Below are positions 26,341 to 34,661 of a stretch of 49,247 bases of DNA, piece by piece. Positions within the stretch are counted from its first letter, which is position 1, and every line of letters starts with the position of its first letter. The DNA is taken from the NCBI GenBank assembly GCA_017397935.1, contig JAFQHN010000012.1, positions 1-49,247 on the forward strand. The letters are read 5' to 3'. The position numbers and the translations under genes are program-made. Source of the stretch: Bacillota bacterium. GTDB lineage: Bacteria; Bacillota; Dehalobacteriia; UBA4068; UBA4997. The notes below the pieces were generated by a model, which saw nothing but the letters and a program-made list of their open reading frames with translations, was not told the origin of the DNA and searched no databases.

Positions 26341-26529
26341 ATGGCAAAATGCGAAGTTTGCGGCAAGACTATGCAGACCGGTATGAAAGTCAGCCATTCT
26401 CATATCCGCACCAAGCGCAAGTGGAAGCCCAATTTGCAGAGAGTCAGAGTGGTTGTAAACGGCACTCCGCAGAGAGCAACCGTATGCACACGCTGCCTGC
26501 GTTCCGGAAAAGTTCAGCGGGCAATCTAA
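26341..26529 (+). CDS. rpmB: 50S ribosomal protein L28
   Basis: This 62-residue protein is ribosomal protein L28 in the cysteine-containing form. It starts MAKCEVCGKT and ends CTRCLRSGKVQRAI, so two CxxC pairs form a zinc site. The SHSHIRTKRKWKPNLQ block is diagnostic. AGGAGG lies before the ATG at 26341. An in-frame ATG three codons upstream overlaps that site and is rejected. It is a single-gene unit, divergent from asp23-fakA. Confidence 0.97.
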   Translation: MAKCEVCGKTMQTGMKVSHSHIRTKRKWKPNLQRVRVVVNGTPQRATVCTRCLRSGKVQRAI

Positions 26530-26542
26530 TTATAGCAAATTA

Positions 26543-26574
26543 AACAGCAGCTTAACATGGGTTGCTGTTTTTTT
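26543..26574 (+). terminator. Terminator after rpmB
   Basis: AACAGCA pairs with TGCTGTT and runs into seven T. Confidence 0.85.
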
Positions 26575-26637
26575 GTGCCCCGGCGCCCGCCCCGCCATAT
26601 AATACAGCAGCGCTTAACACCGCAAGGAGGCCCTGCC

Positions 26638-26853
26638 ATGCGAACCGAGGAAGAAGTTTTGGCACTTACGCTGGAATACGAGAACCGTTTGGCCGCTGCC
26701 GTGGCCCGCCGGGAGCACCACACCCTGCTTAATGAGGACAGTGAACTGCTGATATTATCGCTGGTGGATAAGCTGGAGGTGCTGTTTTGGCTGCTGCAAA
26801 AGGATTTACCCTGCGATAACGCCACCGAAGCTGCCGCCAAGCTTTATCATTAA
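26638..26853 (+). CDS. Small hypothetical protein, 71 residues
   Basis: I do not recognise this protein. It is short, acidic and helical, with the N-terminal MRTEEEVLALTLEYENRLAA and a leucine-rich centre (LLILSLVDKLEVLFWLLQKD). There is no signal peptide or cysteine motif. The ATG at 26638 has AAGGAGG eight bases upstream, which supports translation. It lies after the rpmB terminator, so its promoter is not obvious and read-through is possible. A strong terminator follows. Confidence 0.65.
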   Translation: MRTEEEVLALTLEYENRLAAAVARREHHTLLNEDSELLILSLVDKLEVLFWLLQKDLPCDNATEAAAKLYH

Positions 26854-26879
26854 AAAATATTGCCCGCATATACAAAAAA

Positions 26880-26910
26880 TTACCCCCGAAACAGACTTCG
26901 GGGGTAAAAT
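26880..26910. terminator. Bidirectional terminator after the 71-residue gene and the EF-G-like gene
   Basis: TTACCCCCGAA pairs perfectly with TTCGGGGGTAA across a six-base loop. The minus-strand side is followed by a T-run of six, and the plus side by AATTTTG. Confidence 0.9.
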
Positions 26911-26920
26911 TTTGCATAAA

Positions 26921-28951
26921 TTATTTGTCTTTATTGGCAGCAGCGATAACCTTGTCAGCAATCGGAGCCGGAGCTTCCTCATAGCCATCAGGCTGCATGG
27001 TAAACTTGCCGCGGCCCTGGGTCATCGACTTCAAATCAATGGTGTAACGGGAAAGCTCAGCCAGCGGGATACGCGCGGTGATAACCTGCACCTTGCCGTC
27101 CTTCTCCATGCCCATAATGCGGCCACGGCGAGCGCCGTTAACATCGCCCATGATGTCGCCGGTATATTCATCGGGAACACGGATCTCCACGCTCATGATA
27201 GGCTCCAACAGCACCGGCTTAGCCTGCTCAAACGCCTTGCGGAAGGCGATGTTGGTGGCAATCTTAAAGGCCATTTCCGAGGAGTCAACATCGTGATAAG
27301 AACCATCAGTCAAAGTTACCTTGATGTTGGTAACGGGGTAGCCGGCCAGCGTACCCTCCATGATAGCTTCCTTCATGCCCTTTTCAACAGCGGGGATGTA
27401 CTGCTTGGGCACCGATCCGCCAAAGATTTTTTCCTCAAACACAAATTCCTGGTCATAGCAGGGTTCCAGGTCAATGAAGACATGACCATACTGGCCGTGA
27501 CCGCCGGACTGCTTCTTGTGTTTGCCTTCAACACGGGTAGCCTTGCCGCGGATAGTTTCCTTATAGGGCAGAATACGCGGAACAGTATCCACCAGTACAT
27601 TAAACTTGCGCACCAGGCGTTCCAGCGTGATGTCAACATGGGTGTCACCCATACCGGTAAGCAGGGTTTGATGAGTAACAGGGTCCTTCACACAATGCAG
27701 AGTGGGGTCTTCCTCCAAAATCTTCTGCAAAGCAGCACCCAGTTTATCTTCGTCGGCCTTGCTCTTGGGCTGAATAGCCACGGTGTAGGTCGGCTGAGAG
27801 AACTCGATCGGCAGCAGCTCCTGCGGCTTATCCTTCATGCACAGCACATCATTGGTGCCGGTGTTGGCCAGCTTGGCAAATACGCCGATATCGCCCCAGC
27901 AAAGCTCGGTAACAGGCACAGTACCCTTGCCCAGCATGGTGGCCAGGCCGGAGATTTTTTCTTCCTTCTCTTTGGTAACATTGTAAAGCGCAGTTACAGC
28001 GCCCAAATTACCCTGATATACCTTAAACAAATTCAGTTTGCCCACAAACGGGTCGGTAATGGATTTGAAAACCTGCAAGGCCAGCGGCTTGTCGGCATCC
28101 TCAGCAGGCAGACAATCAACCGGCGAGGGCAGATAAGAGGCACAGAAGCCCAGCAGAGTTTCAATACCCAGGTTGTTAAGCGCCGAGCCGCACAGTACAG
28201 GTGCAAACAGGCCCTTGGCAATAGCACCGCGGAGACCGACTTTGATTTCGGCAGGGGTCAGCTCTTCGCCTTCCAGATACTTCATCAGAATTTCGTCATC
28301 ACCGTCGGCAGCATATTCCATCAGGCGGAAATGTGCATCCTCAACATCCTCGGCCATTTCTTCGGGCATCGGGATTTCGGTGGTTTTGCCGTCCTCAAAC
28401 AGATAAGCCTTCTTGGAGAGGACATTTACCACGCCCTTAAAGCTATCGGCCTGACCAATGGGCAGCTGAACCGGCACAGCGGCACGCTCCAGGGCATTAC
28501 CCAACTGATTGATACAACGATTGAAGTCAGCATTCTCGCGTTCCATCTTATTGATGAAAATGATGGTGGCCTTGCTCAATTCCTTGGCGCGCTCAGCCAT
28601 CAGCTCGGTCCCCACGCCCACGCCGGAAGATGCGTCAACCGTCATCAGCACGTTCTCACACACAGGCAGGGCCGCATCAACTTCGCCGACAAAATCCAAA
28701 AACCCCGGAACATCGAGCAAATTCAGCTTTACATCGTTCCACTCACAAGCCAGCAGAGAAGTGTTAACGGATACCTTCTTCTTAACCTCTTCGGGGCTGT
28801 AATCAGAAACCGTATTGCCCTCAGTCACCTTGCCCAGACGCTTTACTGCGCCGCATTGAAAAGCAATGGCTTCGGCCAAACTCGTCTTACCGGTCCCTTG
28901 GTGTGATGCAATAGCGATGTTACGAATGTTCTCTGGTTTATAAACCTTCAT
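26921..28951 (-). CDS. Elongation factor G-like GTPase
   Basis: This 676-residue protein has the whole EF-G domain plan but belongs to the EF-G-like (FusA2-type) branch. The P-loop is SHQGTGKTS (residues 16 to 24), where true EF-G has a DAGKT form. The switch II motif reads DVPGF where EF-G has DTPGH, so the catalytic histidine is replaced by phenylalanine. The G4 motif is NKME, not NKMD. Domains III to V are present, with GSYHDVDSSEMAFKIA and GDIMGDVNGARRGRI. It is unlikely to be the main translocase. Its role, perhaps in ribosome rescue or stress, is unknown. GGAGG precedes the ATG. Confidence 0.88.
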   Translation of the reverse strand: MKVYKPENIRNIAIASHQGTGKTSLAEAIAFQCGAVKRLGKVTEGNTVSDYSPEEVKKKVSVNTSLLACEWNDVKLNLLDVPGFLDFVGEVDAALPVCENVLMTVDASSGVGVGTELMAERAKELSKATIIFINKMERENADFNRCINQLGNALERAAVPVQLPIGQADSFKGVVNVLSKKAYLFEDGKTTEIPMPEEMAEDVEDAHFRLMEYAADGDDEILMKYLEGEELTPAEIKVGLRGAIAKGLFAPVLCGSALNNLGIETLLGFCASYLPSPVDCLPAEDADKPLALQVFKSITDPFVGKLNLFKVYQGNLGAVTALYNVTKEKEEKISGLATMLGKGTVPVTELCWGDIGVFAKLANTGTNDVLCMKDKPQELLPIEFSQPTYTVAIQPKSKADEDKLGAALQKILEEDPTLHCVKDPVTHQTLLTGMGDTHVDITLERLVRKFNVLVDTVPRILPYKETIRGKATRVEGKHKKQSGGHGQYGHVFIDLEPCYDQEFVFEEKIFGGSVPKQYIPAVEKGMKEAIMEGTLAGYPVTNIKVTLTDGSYHDVDSSEMAFKIATNIAFRKAFEQAKPVLLEPIMSVEIRVPDEYTGDIMGDVNGARRGRIMGMEKDGKVQVITARIPLAELSRYTIDLKSMTQGRGKFTMQPDGYEEAPAPIADKVIAAANKDK

Positions 28952-29060
28952 GAAACTTTCCTCCTTACTACAAGATATTTTATTTTAAGATTTTTATATT
29001 ATCAGATGTCACAGGCATCTTAAAAATAATCTATCAAAAACAACAATGTGAATAAGGGTA

Positions 29061-29115
29061 ATCAGCCGGCACGGTTTTTTATTATAAGCCGCCATCCCGG
29101 CTGATAATTTTTTAA
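29061..29115 (+). terminator. Hairpin with T-run in the EF-G-like/flippase intergenic region
   Basis: ATCAGCCGG pairs perfectly with CCGGCTGAT, with an inner CGG/CCG stem, and AATTTTTTAA follows on the plus strand. No plus-strand gene lies just upstream, so this may be an attenuator in the leader of the flippase gene or the end of a small RNA. The rest of 28952-29262 shows only the EF-G-like ribosome binding site and A/T-rich sequence. Confidence 0.45.
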
Positions 29116-29271
29116 TCATATATTGATAATTATACTTTTTTCGCAAAAATCCTCTTAACAATCCATATTTATTTTGCAAACCGCGCATAAAACCGCCGCC
29201 AAAACATAAATTTTTCTGCATAGACGAAGGTAGAGGCCCCATATTCGGCCGGCCCCAAGGAGTTGACCGCC

Positions 29272-30822
29272 GTGCAGACCAAGTTTAACAACCTGTTTTG
29301 GAGTGCTGCCATACTGTTGGTCTGCAACTTTATCTCCCGTGTGCTGGGCTTTGTATATAAGATTATTCTGGTGCGGCTGATCGGTACCGCCGGCATTGGT
29401 GTCACCGAGATGACAGGGCCGGTGTATTCGTTTGCGCTGGTGGCCGCCTCCATGGGCATACCGCTGGCGGCCGGCCGTCTGCTTGCGTTGGAGATCGGGC
29501 GGCACAACCACCAAAACCTGCGGCGCATACAGCGCACGGCCATGATACTGCTGTTGGTGCTGGGCAGCCTTACCACCGTCATTTGCTTTTGCTTTGCCCC
29601 CAACCTGCTGGCCCGCTTTGGCAGCGCCGAGGGCGCAGTTTATCTCCGTTATCTTTGCCCGGCCATACTGCTGGTCACCGTCTGTTCGGGGTTTCGAGCG
29701 TATTTTCAGGCCACCAAGCAAATCGGTATCATCGGCATCTCCCAGAATTTTGAGCAAATTGTCCGGGTGGCGGCCGGCAGCCTGCTGGTTTATCTGGCCC
29801 TGCCTTACGGCCTGGGTGCAGCGGTAAAAGCAGTAGCCCTGGCCACGGTGCTGGGCGAAGCCTGCGGCCTGCTGTTCATTTTACGGGCATATCTTGGCCA
29901 GCGGCCGCACAACCCCCTGCCGCCCACCATCTCCCGTGCCGATACCGTACTGCGGCTGTTTGCCTTTGGGGCGCCCGTTACCGTGCAAAGACTGCTGATG
30001 TCAGCCATTTTAATGCTGCAAGCACTGCTGATACCTCTGGCCCTGCAAAAAAGCGGTTTATCCCCTGCCGCCGCCACCGATGCCTACGGCAACTTTTCGG
30101 GCGTGGCACTCTCTCTCATCCACCTGCCGGGCATTTTTACCGCCACGCTGGCCATGGCGCTGCTGCCTTCCATCGCCGAAAGCGACAACAACCCCACCAT
30201 GTTAAACAGCCGTATCAATCAAAGCCTGCATATCACCGCCGTTATTGCGCTGCCGTTTATGCTGCTGTTTTACCGCTTTGCCGATGAGCTTTGCAGCTGG
30301 CTGTTCCATGCACCTGCGGCGGCTGATTCGCTGCGCATCCTGGCCTCGGCGGCCTTTTTCATCTACGCCCAAACCGCGCTTACCAGCATCTTGCAGGGCA
30401 TGGGCAAGTTAAAAGCCCTGTTTGCCGGCCTGATAATCTCCGGCGGGGTATTTCTGGCGGCCGTCTGGCTGCTGGTGCCCATCTTTGGCATTACCGGCGC
30501 CGCCCTGGCCGAACTGCTTTTTGCCGGCACCGCCTGCACGATAAATTACGCTTTTCTGCGGCACTTTACGGCACTGCGGCTGCAAGTTACCAACATCATC
30601 ATTAAACCACTGACAGCCGCCTGTTTCGGCGTTATAACAGCAAGAACAGCAGAGATATTACTCCCTGCTGCTCTCAATTTGTCATCATATACCAATTTTG
30701 TCATAATCTGTGCCACCGGCAGCGCGGCTTATCTGCTGCTGTTGGTGTGGCTGGATGGCCTGCCGCGGGTTTTCCGCCATTATCTGCGGCCGTTATTCAT
30801 CAAAAAAGCCAAAAAGTCTTAA
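29272..30822 (+). CDS. SpoVB/MurJ-like polysaccharide flippase
   Basis: This 516-residue multi-pass membrane protein belongs to the MVF/oligosaccharide flippase superfamily and is closest in style to SpoVB and YtgP. The start QTKFNNLFWSAAILLVCNF, the SRVLGFVYKIILVRLIG segment and the FRAYFQATKQ block are typical. About 12 to 14 hydrophobic segments are visible. It probably moves a lipid-linked cell-wall precursor across the membrane. GTG at 29272 lies nine bases after AAGGAG. A TTG at 29263 is too close to that site. It converges on lepB with a three-base gap and no visible terminator. Confidence 0.85.
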   Translation: MQTKFNNLFWSAAILLVCNFISRVLGFVYKIILVRLIGTAGIGVTEMTGPVYSFALVAASMGIPLAAGRLLALEIGRHNHQNLRRIQRTAMILLLVLGSLTTVICFCFAPNLLARFGSAEGAVYLRYLCPAILLVTVCSGFRAYFQATKQIGIIGISQNFEQIVRVAAGSLLVYLALPYGLGAAVKAVALATVLGEACGLLFILRAYLGQRPHNPLPPTISRADTVLRLFAFGAPVTVQRLLMSAILMLQALLIPLALQKSGLSPAAATDAYGNFSGVALSLIHLPGIFTATLAMALLPSIAESDNNPTMLNSRINQSLHITAVIALPFMLLFYRFADELCSWLFHAPAAADSLRILASAAFFIYAQTALTSILQGMGKLKALFAGLIISGGVFLAAVWLLVPIFGITGAALAELLFAGTACTINYAFLRHFTALRLQVTNIIIKPLTAACFGVITARTAEILLPAALNLSSYTNFVIICATGSAAYLLLLVWLDGLPRVFRHYLRPLFIKKAKKS

Positions 30823-30825
30823 ATT

Positions 30826-31368
30826 TTAGTTCAATGCACCGAATTCAGCCATCGGCCAGTAAATAAAGAAGGCCTTGCCCTTAACATTTTCAATCGGCAC
30901 AAAGGGGTCCTTCCACAGGTGGGCGTCAAAGCTGTAATTGCGGTTATCGCCCAGCAGCAGCACACAGCCCTCCGGCACCTTCACCGGGCCAAAATCATAG
31001 TTCATCGGGGCGCTGATGTAAGGCTCATCCAGCGCCTCGCCGTTAAGGTACAACACGCCGCCGGTAATGTAAATTTCATCCCCCGGCATACCGATAACAC
31101 GCTTCAACATATCCTCGCCCAGGCCCACATCCTCGGCAATACTGGCAGTGGGCTCAAACAGCACAATATCCTGAAACTGCGGCTCGCCAATATAATAACC
31201 GATGCGATTGACCAGAATACGGCTGTTTACCGGCACCGTGGGCACCATGGATGAGGTGGGAATCATACGGTTATCCACCAGAAATCCCTTAACCAGCAGC
31301 GAAATCAACAGCGCCAGGCCAAAAATAATGATAATTTCCTTAGCGCCCTGAAAAATTTTTTGCAGCAT
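30826..31368 (-). CDS. lepB: Type I signal peptidase
   Basis: This 180-residue membrane protease removes signal peptides from secreted proteins. One N-terminal membrane segment (about residues 11 to 29) anchors it. The catalytic serine is in IPTSSMVPT and the catalytic lysine in MLKRVIGMPGDE. The LLGDNRNYSFDAH box completes the family signature. The ATG at 31368 has GAGGAG six bases upstream. An ATG seven codons earlier is not supported. It lies downstream of folE on the same strand and may be transcribed with it. Confidence 0.95.
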   Translation of the reverse strand: MLQKIFQGAKEIIIIFGLALLISLLVKGFLVDNRMIPTSSMVPTVPVNSRILVNRIGYYIGEPQFQDIVLFEPTASIAEDVGLGEDMLKRVIGMPGDEIYITGGVLYLNGEALDEPYISAPMNYDFGPVKVPEGCVLLLGDNRNYSFDAHLWKDPFVPIENVKGKAFFIYWPMAEFGALN

Positions 31369-31427
31369 TATTATCTCCTCATAAAACACACTATCTGTTA
31401 AAAATTCAGTTCAATATTATACCCAAA

Positions 31428-32027
31428 TCAGCGGCCCCAAATCAAAGACATCGCCTCGGCACGGGCCTTCATATCCTTCTCAAAATGGCCGCGCACCGCC
31501 GAGGTCACCGTCATCGAGCCGGGTTTCTGCACACCGCGCATGGTCATGCACATATGCTCAGCCTCAATCACCACCAGCACGCCGCGGGGGTCCAGCGCCT
31601 CCATCACAGCGTCAGCCATCTGGGTGGTCAGACGCTCCTGCACCTGCAAACGGCGGGCAAAACCGTTGGCCATTCTGGCCAGCTTAGAAAGGCCGGTGAT
31701 TTTGCCGTCCTTGGGGATATAAGCGATGTGCGCCTTGCCGTAAAAAGGCAGCATGTGATGCTCGCACATCGAGTAAATGGCAATATCCTTTACCAGCACC
31801 AGTTCACCGTGTTTATCGGTGGTAAACTGCTTATACAGGTGCTGTTTGGGGTCCTCACGCAGGCCGGACAAAATCTCGGCATACATACGGCCAACACGGG
31901 CCGGAGTCTCCAACAGACCTTCACGGTCAGGGTCCTCGCCCACCGCCAGCAAAATCTCACGCACAGCCGCCTCAATTTTGGCCTGGCGTTCCTCGGGCGA
32001 AAGCTCCAACTTAAAATCGGTCATCAT
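31428..32027 (-). CDS. folE: GTP cyclohydrolase I
   Basis: This 199-residue enzyme converts GTP to dihydroneopterin triphosphate, the first step of folate (and related pterin or queuosine) synthesis. Zinc ligands lie in [19 protein letters not shown] and in [12 protein letters not shown]. The [18 protein letters not shown] block is typical. GGAGG sits three bases from the ATG at 32027 and six from the ATG at 32024, so the latter may be the true start. It has its own promoter and a hairpin right before the ribosome binding site. No other folate gene is in the window. Confidence 0.96.
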   Translation of the reverse strand: MMTDFKLELSPEERQAKIEAAVREILLAVGEDPDREGLLETPARVGRMYAEILSGLREDPKQHLYKQFTTDKHGELVLVKDIAIYSMCEHHMLPFYGKAHIAYIPKDGKITGLSKLARMANGFARRLQVQERLTTQMADAVMEALDPRGVLVVIEAEHMCMTMRGVQKPGSMTVTSAVRGHFEKDMKARAEAMSLIWGR

Positions 32028-32039
32028 AATCCTCCATCT

Positions 32040-32055
32040 CTGCGGTACTCCGCAG
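32040..32055 (-). promoter_or_regulatory. Hairpin beside the folE ribosome binding site
   Basis: On the minus strand CTGCGG-AGTA-CCGCAG forms a six-pair stem with a four-base loop that ends a few bases before GGAGG. It may protect the 5' end or affect initiation. The effect is inferred. Confidence 0.45.
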
Positions 32056-32100
32056 AAGTTATTATCATATTTTGGTTCACATCAACTGCAAACCCATTAT

Positions 32101-32129
32101 ATTTTATGCTTTTTTGGCTGTTAAGTCAA
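32101..32129 (-). promoter_or_regulatory. Promoter for folE
   Basis: On the minus strand TTGACT and TAAAAT are spaced by 17 bases, giving a leader of about 65 bases. Confidence 0.75.
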
Positions 32130-32180
32130 GGGGATTAGCTTCGGTGTGCAGTTTTTCTGCATAAATTTCAGCATATCTAC

Positions 32181-32209
32181 TTGATTTTTGCATTTACTTA
32201 TGTTATATT
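32181..32209 (+). promoter_or_regulatory. Promoter for the tRNA-Gly/tRNA-Arg unit
   Basis: TTGATT and TATATT are spaced by 17 bases and lie 29 bases before tRNA-Gly. Confidence 0.7.
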
Positions 32210-32238
32210 TACTGTTAGTCGGTCGGGCTATGAGCTAT

Positions 32239-32312
32239 GCGGGTGTAACTCAATGGTAGAGAGTCAGCCTTCCAAGCTGAATACGAGGGTTCGATTCACT
32301 TCACCCGCTCCA
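32239..32312 (+). tRNA. tRNA-Gly (anticodon TCC)
   Basis: GCGGGTG pairs with CACCCGC as the acceptor stem, the anticodon loop reads CTTCCAA, and the T arm is GAGGGTTCGATTCACTTC. CCA is encoded. The T stem is slightly irregular, with a mismatch between GAGGG and CACTTC. It is the first of two tRNAs in a unit. Confidence 0.93.
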
Positions 32313-32329
32313 TTTTTTCAATTTAATAT

Positions 32330-32680
<351 letters not shown>

Positions 32681-32708
32681 TCTCCAAAAACTATCTATCA
32701 TAAAAATT

Positions 32709-32741
32709 CAAGCCCCCGCCAACACCTCGGCAGGGGCTTAA
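32709..32741 (-). terminator. Terminator after rdgB
   Basis: On the minus strand TAAGCCCCTGCC pairs with GGCGGGGGCTTG around a short loop, and AATTTTTA follows. Confidence 0.75.
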
Positions 32742-32743
32742 AA

Positions 32744-33337
32744 TTATTCGGCCAGCTTCAACAGCACCGGCAGCATTTGGCGCAAAGCCTTGGCACGGTG
32801 GCTGATTTCATTTTTGGCAGCCATATCCAGCTCGGCCATGGTATGTGTGCCGTCCTCCATAATAAACAGAGGGTCATAGCCAAAACCCATGGTGCCGCGC
32901 TCCTCATAGCCAATGCGGCCTTCGCAGGTGCCGTTGGCAGTAAAGCTCTCGCCCTCAGCAGACACCAACGCCAGCGCGCAGACAAAACGGGCCGTGCGCT
33001 CATCGGGCGGACAATCGGTCATCGCAGCCAACAGTTTGCGATTGTTGGCATCATCATCCTTGTCCTCGCCGGCATAACGGGCACTGCGCACCCCGGGCTC
33101 TCCCTGCAAATAATCCACCGCCAGCCCCGAATCGTCAGCCAGCGTCCAAAGTCCCGTTGCTTTGGCCGCAGCCGCCGCCTTAATATAAGCGTTGCCCTCA
33201 AAAGTCGGCGCATCCTCGGGCGGCAGCTCCACCTGCGGATAATCAGCCAGCGAGCAAACCTGCCAACTGCTGTCCGCCAGCAGCTCCTTAATCTCAGCCA
33301 CCTTATGTTTATTTCCGCTGGCAATCAACAATTTCAT
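32744..33337 (-). CDS. rdgB: XTP/dITP diphosphatase (RdgB/HAM1)
   Basis: This 197-residue enzyme hydrolyses non-canonical purine nucleotides such as ITP, dITP and XTP to monophosphates, keeping them out of nucleic acids. The SGNKHKVAEI motif, the LADDSGLAVDYL block, PGVRSARYAGE and GFGYDPLF are all present. The ATG at 33337 has GGGGG nine bases upstream. A TTG two codons earlier is an unlikely start. It follows rph closely, the widespread rph-rdgB order, and ends in a terminator. Confidence 0.96.
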   Translation of the reverse strand: MKLLIASGNKHKVAEIKELLADSSWQVCSLADYPQVELPPEDAPTFEGNAYIKAAAAAKATGLWTLADDSGLAVDYLQGEPGVRSARYAGEDKDDDANNRKLLAAMTDCPPDERTARFVCALALVSAEGESFTANGTCEGRIGYEERGTMGFGYDPLFIMEDGTHTMAELDMAAKNEISHRAKALRQMLPVLLKLAE

Positions 33338-33367
33338 CGCCAAATCCCCCTTACAGTTTTCGATAAT

Positions 33368-34093
33368 TTACTCAGCCAGAGCCTCGTTTTGCAGCTGCAT
33401 CAGCTTATCCACGCCCAATTCCGCCAGATCCAGCAGCTCATTCAGCTGCGCACGGCCAAAGCTGTTATGCTCGGCAGTACCCTGCACCTCCACCAGCTCA
33501 AAATTATCACCCTTGCGCAGCATGATCACATTCATATCCACATCGGCGCGGCTGTCCTCCTCATAACACAAATCCAGGCGCGGCTCACCGTCAATAATAC
33601 CCACGCTGACGGCCGCCACCTGCCCCAGCAGCGGCAGTTCACCATCAGGCAGCCAACCCTGCTGCTGCATATAACGAAGTGCCTGCACGGTAGCAATATA
33701 CGCACCCGTAATAGAGGCCGTTCTGGTGCCGCCATCGGCCTGCAAAACATCACAGTCAATGCGGATGGTGTACTCACCCAGGCGGCTCAAATCCACGGCT
33801 GCCCGCAGGCTGCGGCCAATCAACCGCTGGATCTCGGTGGCGCGTCCGTCCGGTTTGGCGCCGGGGCGACGGTTACGCTGCTCGGTGGCACGGGGCAGCA
33901 TGGCATATTCCGCCGTCAGCCAGCCCTCGCCGCAGCCCTTCATAAAAGGCGGCACACCCTCCTCCACCGTGGCCGTGCAAATAACCTTGGTGTTGCCGGT
34001 GATCATCAAAGCAGAGCCCTCGGCATAAGGCATAAAACCCGGCTGAACGCTGCAAGCGCGCAGAGAATCCGCCGTTCTGTTATCAATACGCAT
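33368..34093 (-). CDS. rph: Ribonuclease PH
   Basis: RNase PH trims tRNA 3' ends by phosphorolysis. The 241-residue product has the diagnostic RNRRPGAKPDGRATEIQRLI block, the phosphate-binding QADGGTRTASITGAY and the DLCYEEDSRADVDMN active-site region. The ATG at 34093 has GGAGGAG upstream at good spacing. A longer frame to 34150 would run through the leader hairpin and is rejected. It is the first gene of the rph-rdgB unit. Nearby tRNA genes encode CCA. Confidence 0.96.
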   Translation of the reverse strand: MRIDNRTADSLRACSVQPGFMPYAEGSALMITGNTKVICTATVEEGVPPFMKGCGEGWLTAEYAMLPRATEQRNRRPGAKPDGRATEIQRLIGRSLRAAVDLSRLGEYTIRIDCDVLQADGGTRTASITGAYIATVQALRYMQQQGWLPDGELPLLGQVAAVSVGIIDGEPRLDLCYEEDSRADVDMNVIMLRKGDNFELVEVQGTAEHNSFGRAQLNELLDLAELGVDKLMQLQNEALAE

Positions 34094-34129
34094 AAAAATC
34101 TCCTCCCCAATTATCACAAAAATACCCAT

Positions 34130-34205
34130 AAAAAAGAAGTCCGCTGACAAAAAAACTGACGGCGCAGCATAGCCGGCCTTGCCCTTTTGTCATCCAACGG
34201 ACTTC
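34130..34205 (-). promoter_or_regulatory. Large attenuator-like hairpin upstream of rph
   Basis: On the minus strand GAAGTCCG pairs perfectly with CGGACTTC, and inside it GACAAAA pairs with TTTTGTC. Six T follow directly, so this reads as an intrinsic terminator. No minus-strand gene lies upstream, since the neighbour at 34361 is on the plus strand. A TATAAT box at 34235-34240 would start a transcript just before the hairpin, but no good -35 box was found. It may be an attenuator for rph-rdgB or the end of a short RNA. Confidence 0.55.
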
Positions 34206-34360
34206 TGCTGCTTATTCTGCCCTGCGGCCGGCTGATTATACTCACAAAATTCTGACAAAAATTTCTGCCGCCCACAGCCACCTTTGATACATAATCCACC
34301 CCGTACGCAGCCATAATAGCATTGTGGTTGCCAAACAATTAAAAAAGAGGTGAAAACACA

Positions 34361-34528
34361 ATGGTAAACAATCGTATCAACAACCAGCAGAACAATCAGC
34401 AGTCTAACCAGCAGAACAACCAGAAGTCCAATCAGCAGTCTAACCAGCAGAACAATCAGCAGAACAACCAGAAGTCCAATCAGCAGAGCAACCAGCAGAG
34501 CAACAGAAGCAACAACAACTGCCGTTAA
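34361..34528 (+). CDS. Asn/Gln-rich repeat microprotein, 55 residues
   Basis: This 55-residue protein consists almost only of Asn, Gln and Ser, with a few Lys and Arg. It starts MVNNRINNQQ, contains NQQNNQKSNQQS twice, and ends NNNCR with a single cysteine. AGAGGTG lies eight bases before the ATG, and a strong terminator follows at 34585, which supports a real expressed gene. I do not recognise a named family. The composition is loosely like gamma-type small acid-soluble spore proteins, but the motifs of that family are not evident. Confidence 0.7.
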   Translation: MVNNRINNQQNNQQSNQQNNQKSNQQSNQQNNQQNNQKSNQQSNQQSNRSNNNCR

Positions 34529-34584
34529 ATCAGACGGTAATTCCCCTGAAAAAAGTAGTTTTCTAACCCGAGAATAACAGGCAA

Positions 34585-34628
34585 AAATAATAAATCGGTA
34601 TTTAACATACCGATTTATTATTTTTTTA
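34585..34628. terminator. Bidirectional terminator
   Basis: AATAATAAATCGGTAT pairs perfectly with ATACCGATTTATTATT around a short loop. T-runs lie on both sides, so it serves the microprotein gene and the convergent GIY-YIG-like gene. Confidence 0.93.
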
Positions 34629-34661
34629 TGCCTATCCGCCGTCGGGCGGCATTACTGCAAT

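Noticed and set aside
26912-28906. A 664-codon open frame antisense to the EF-G-like gene
   Set aside because: It mirrors the coding sequence on the other strand, has no ribosome binding site and its product has no recognisable domain. High GC at third positions explains such antisense frames, as also at 139-1728 and 36983-38914.
34114-34338. A 74-codon frame upstream of rph
   Set aside because: It runs through the leader hairpin, lacks a ribosome binding site and has no recognisable features.
34376-34515. Short-repeat array in the microprotein region
   Set aside because: The repetitive CAGCAG/AACAA pattern keeps one reading frame with a start, stop and ribosome binding site, so it is better explained as low-complexity coding sequence.
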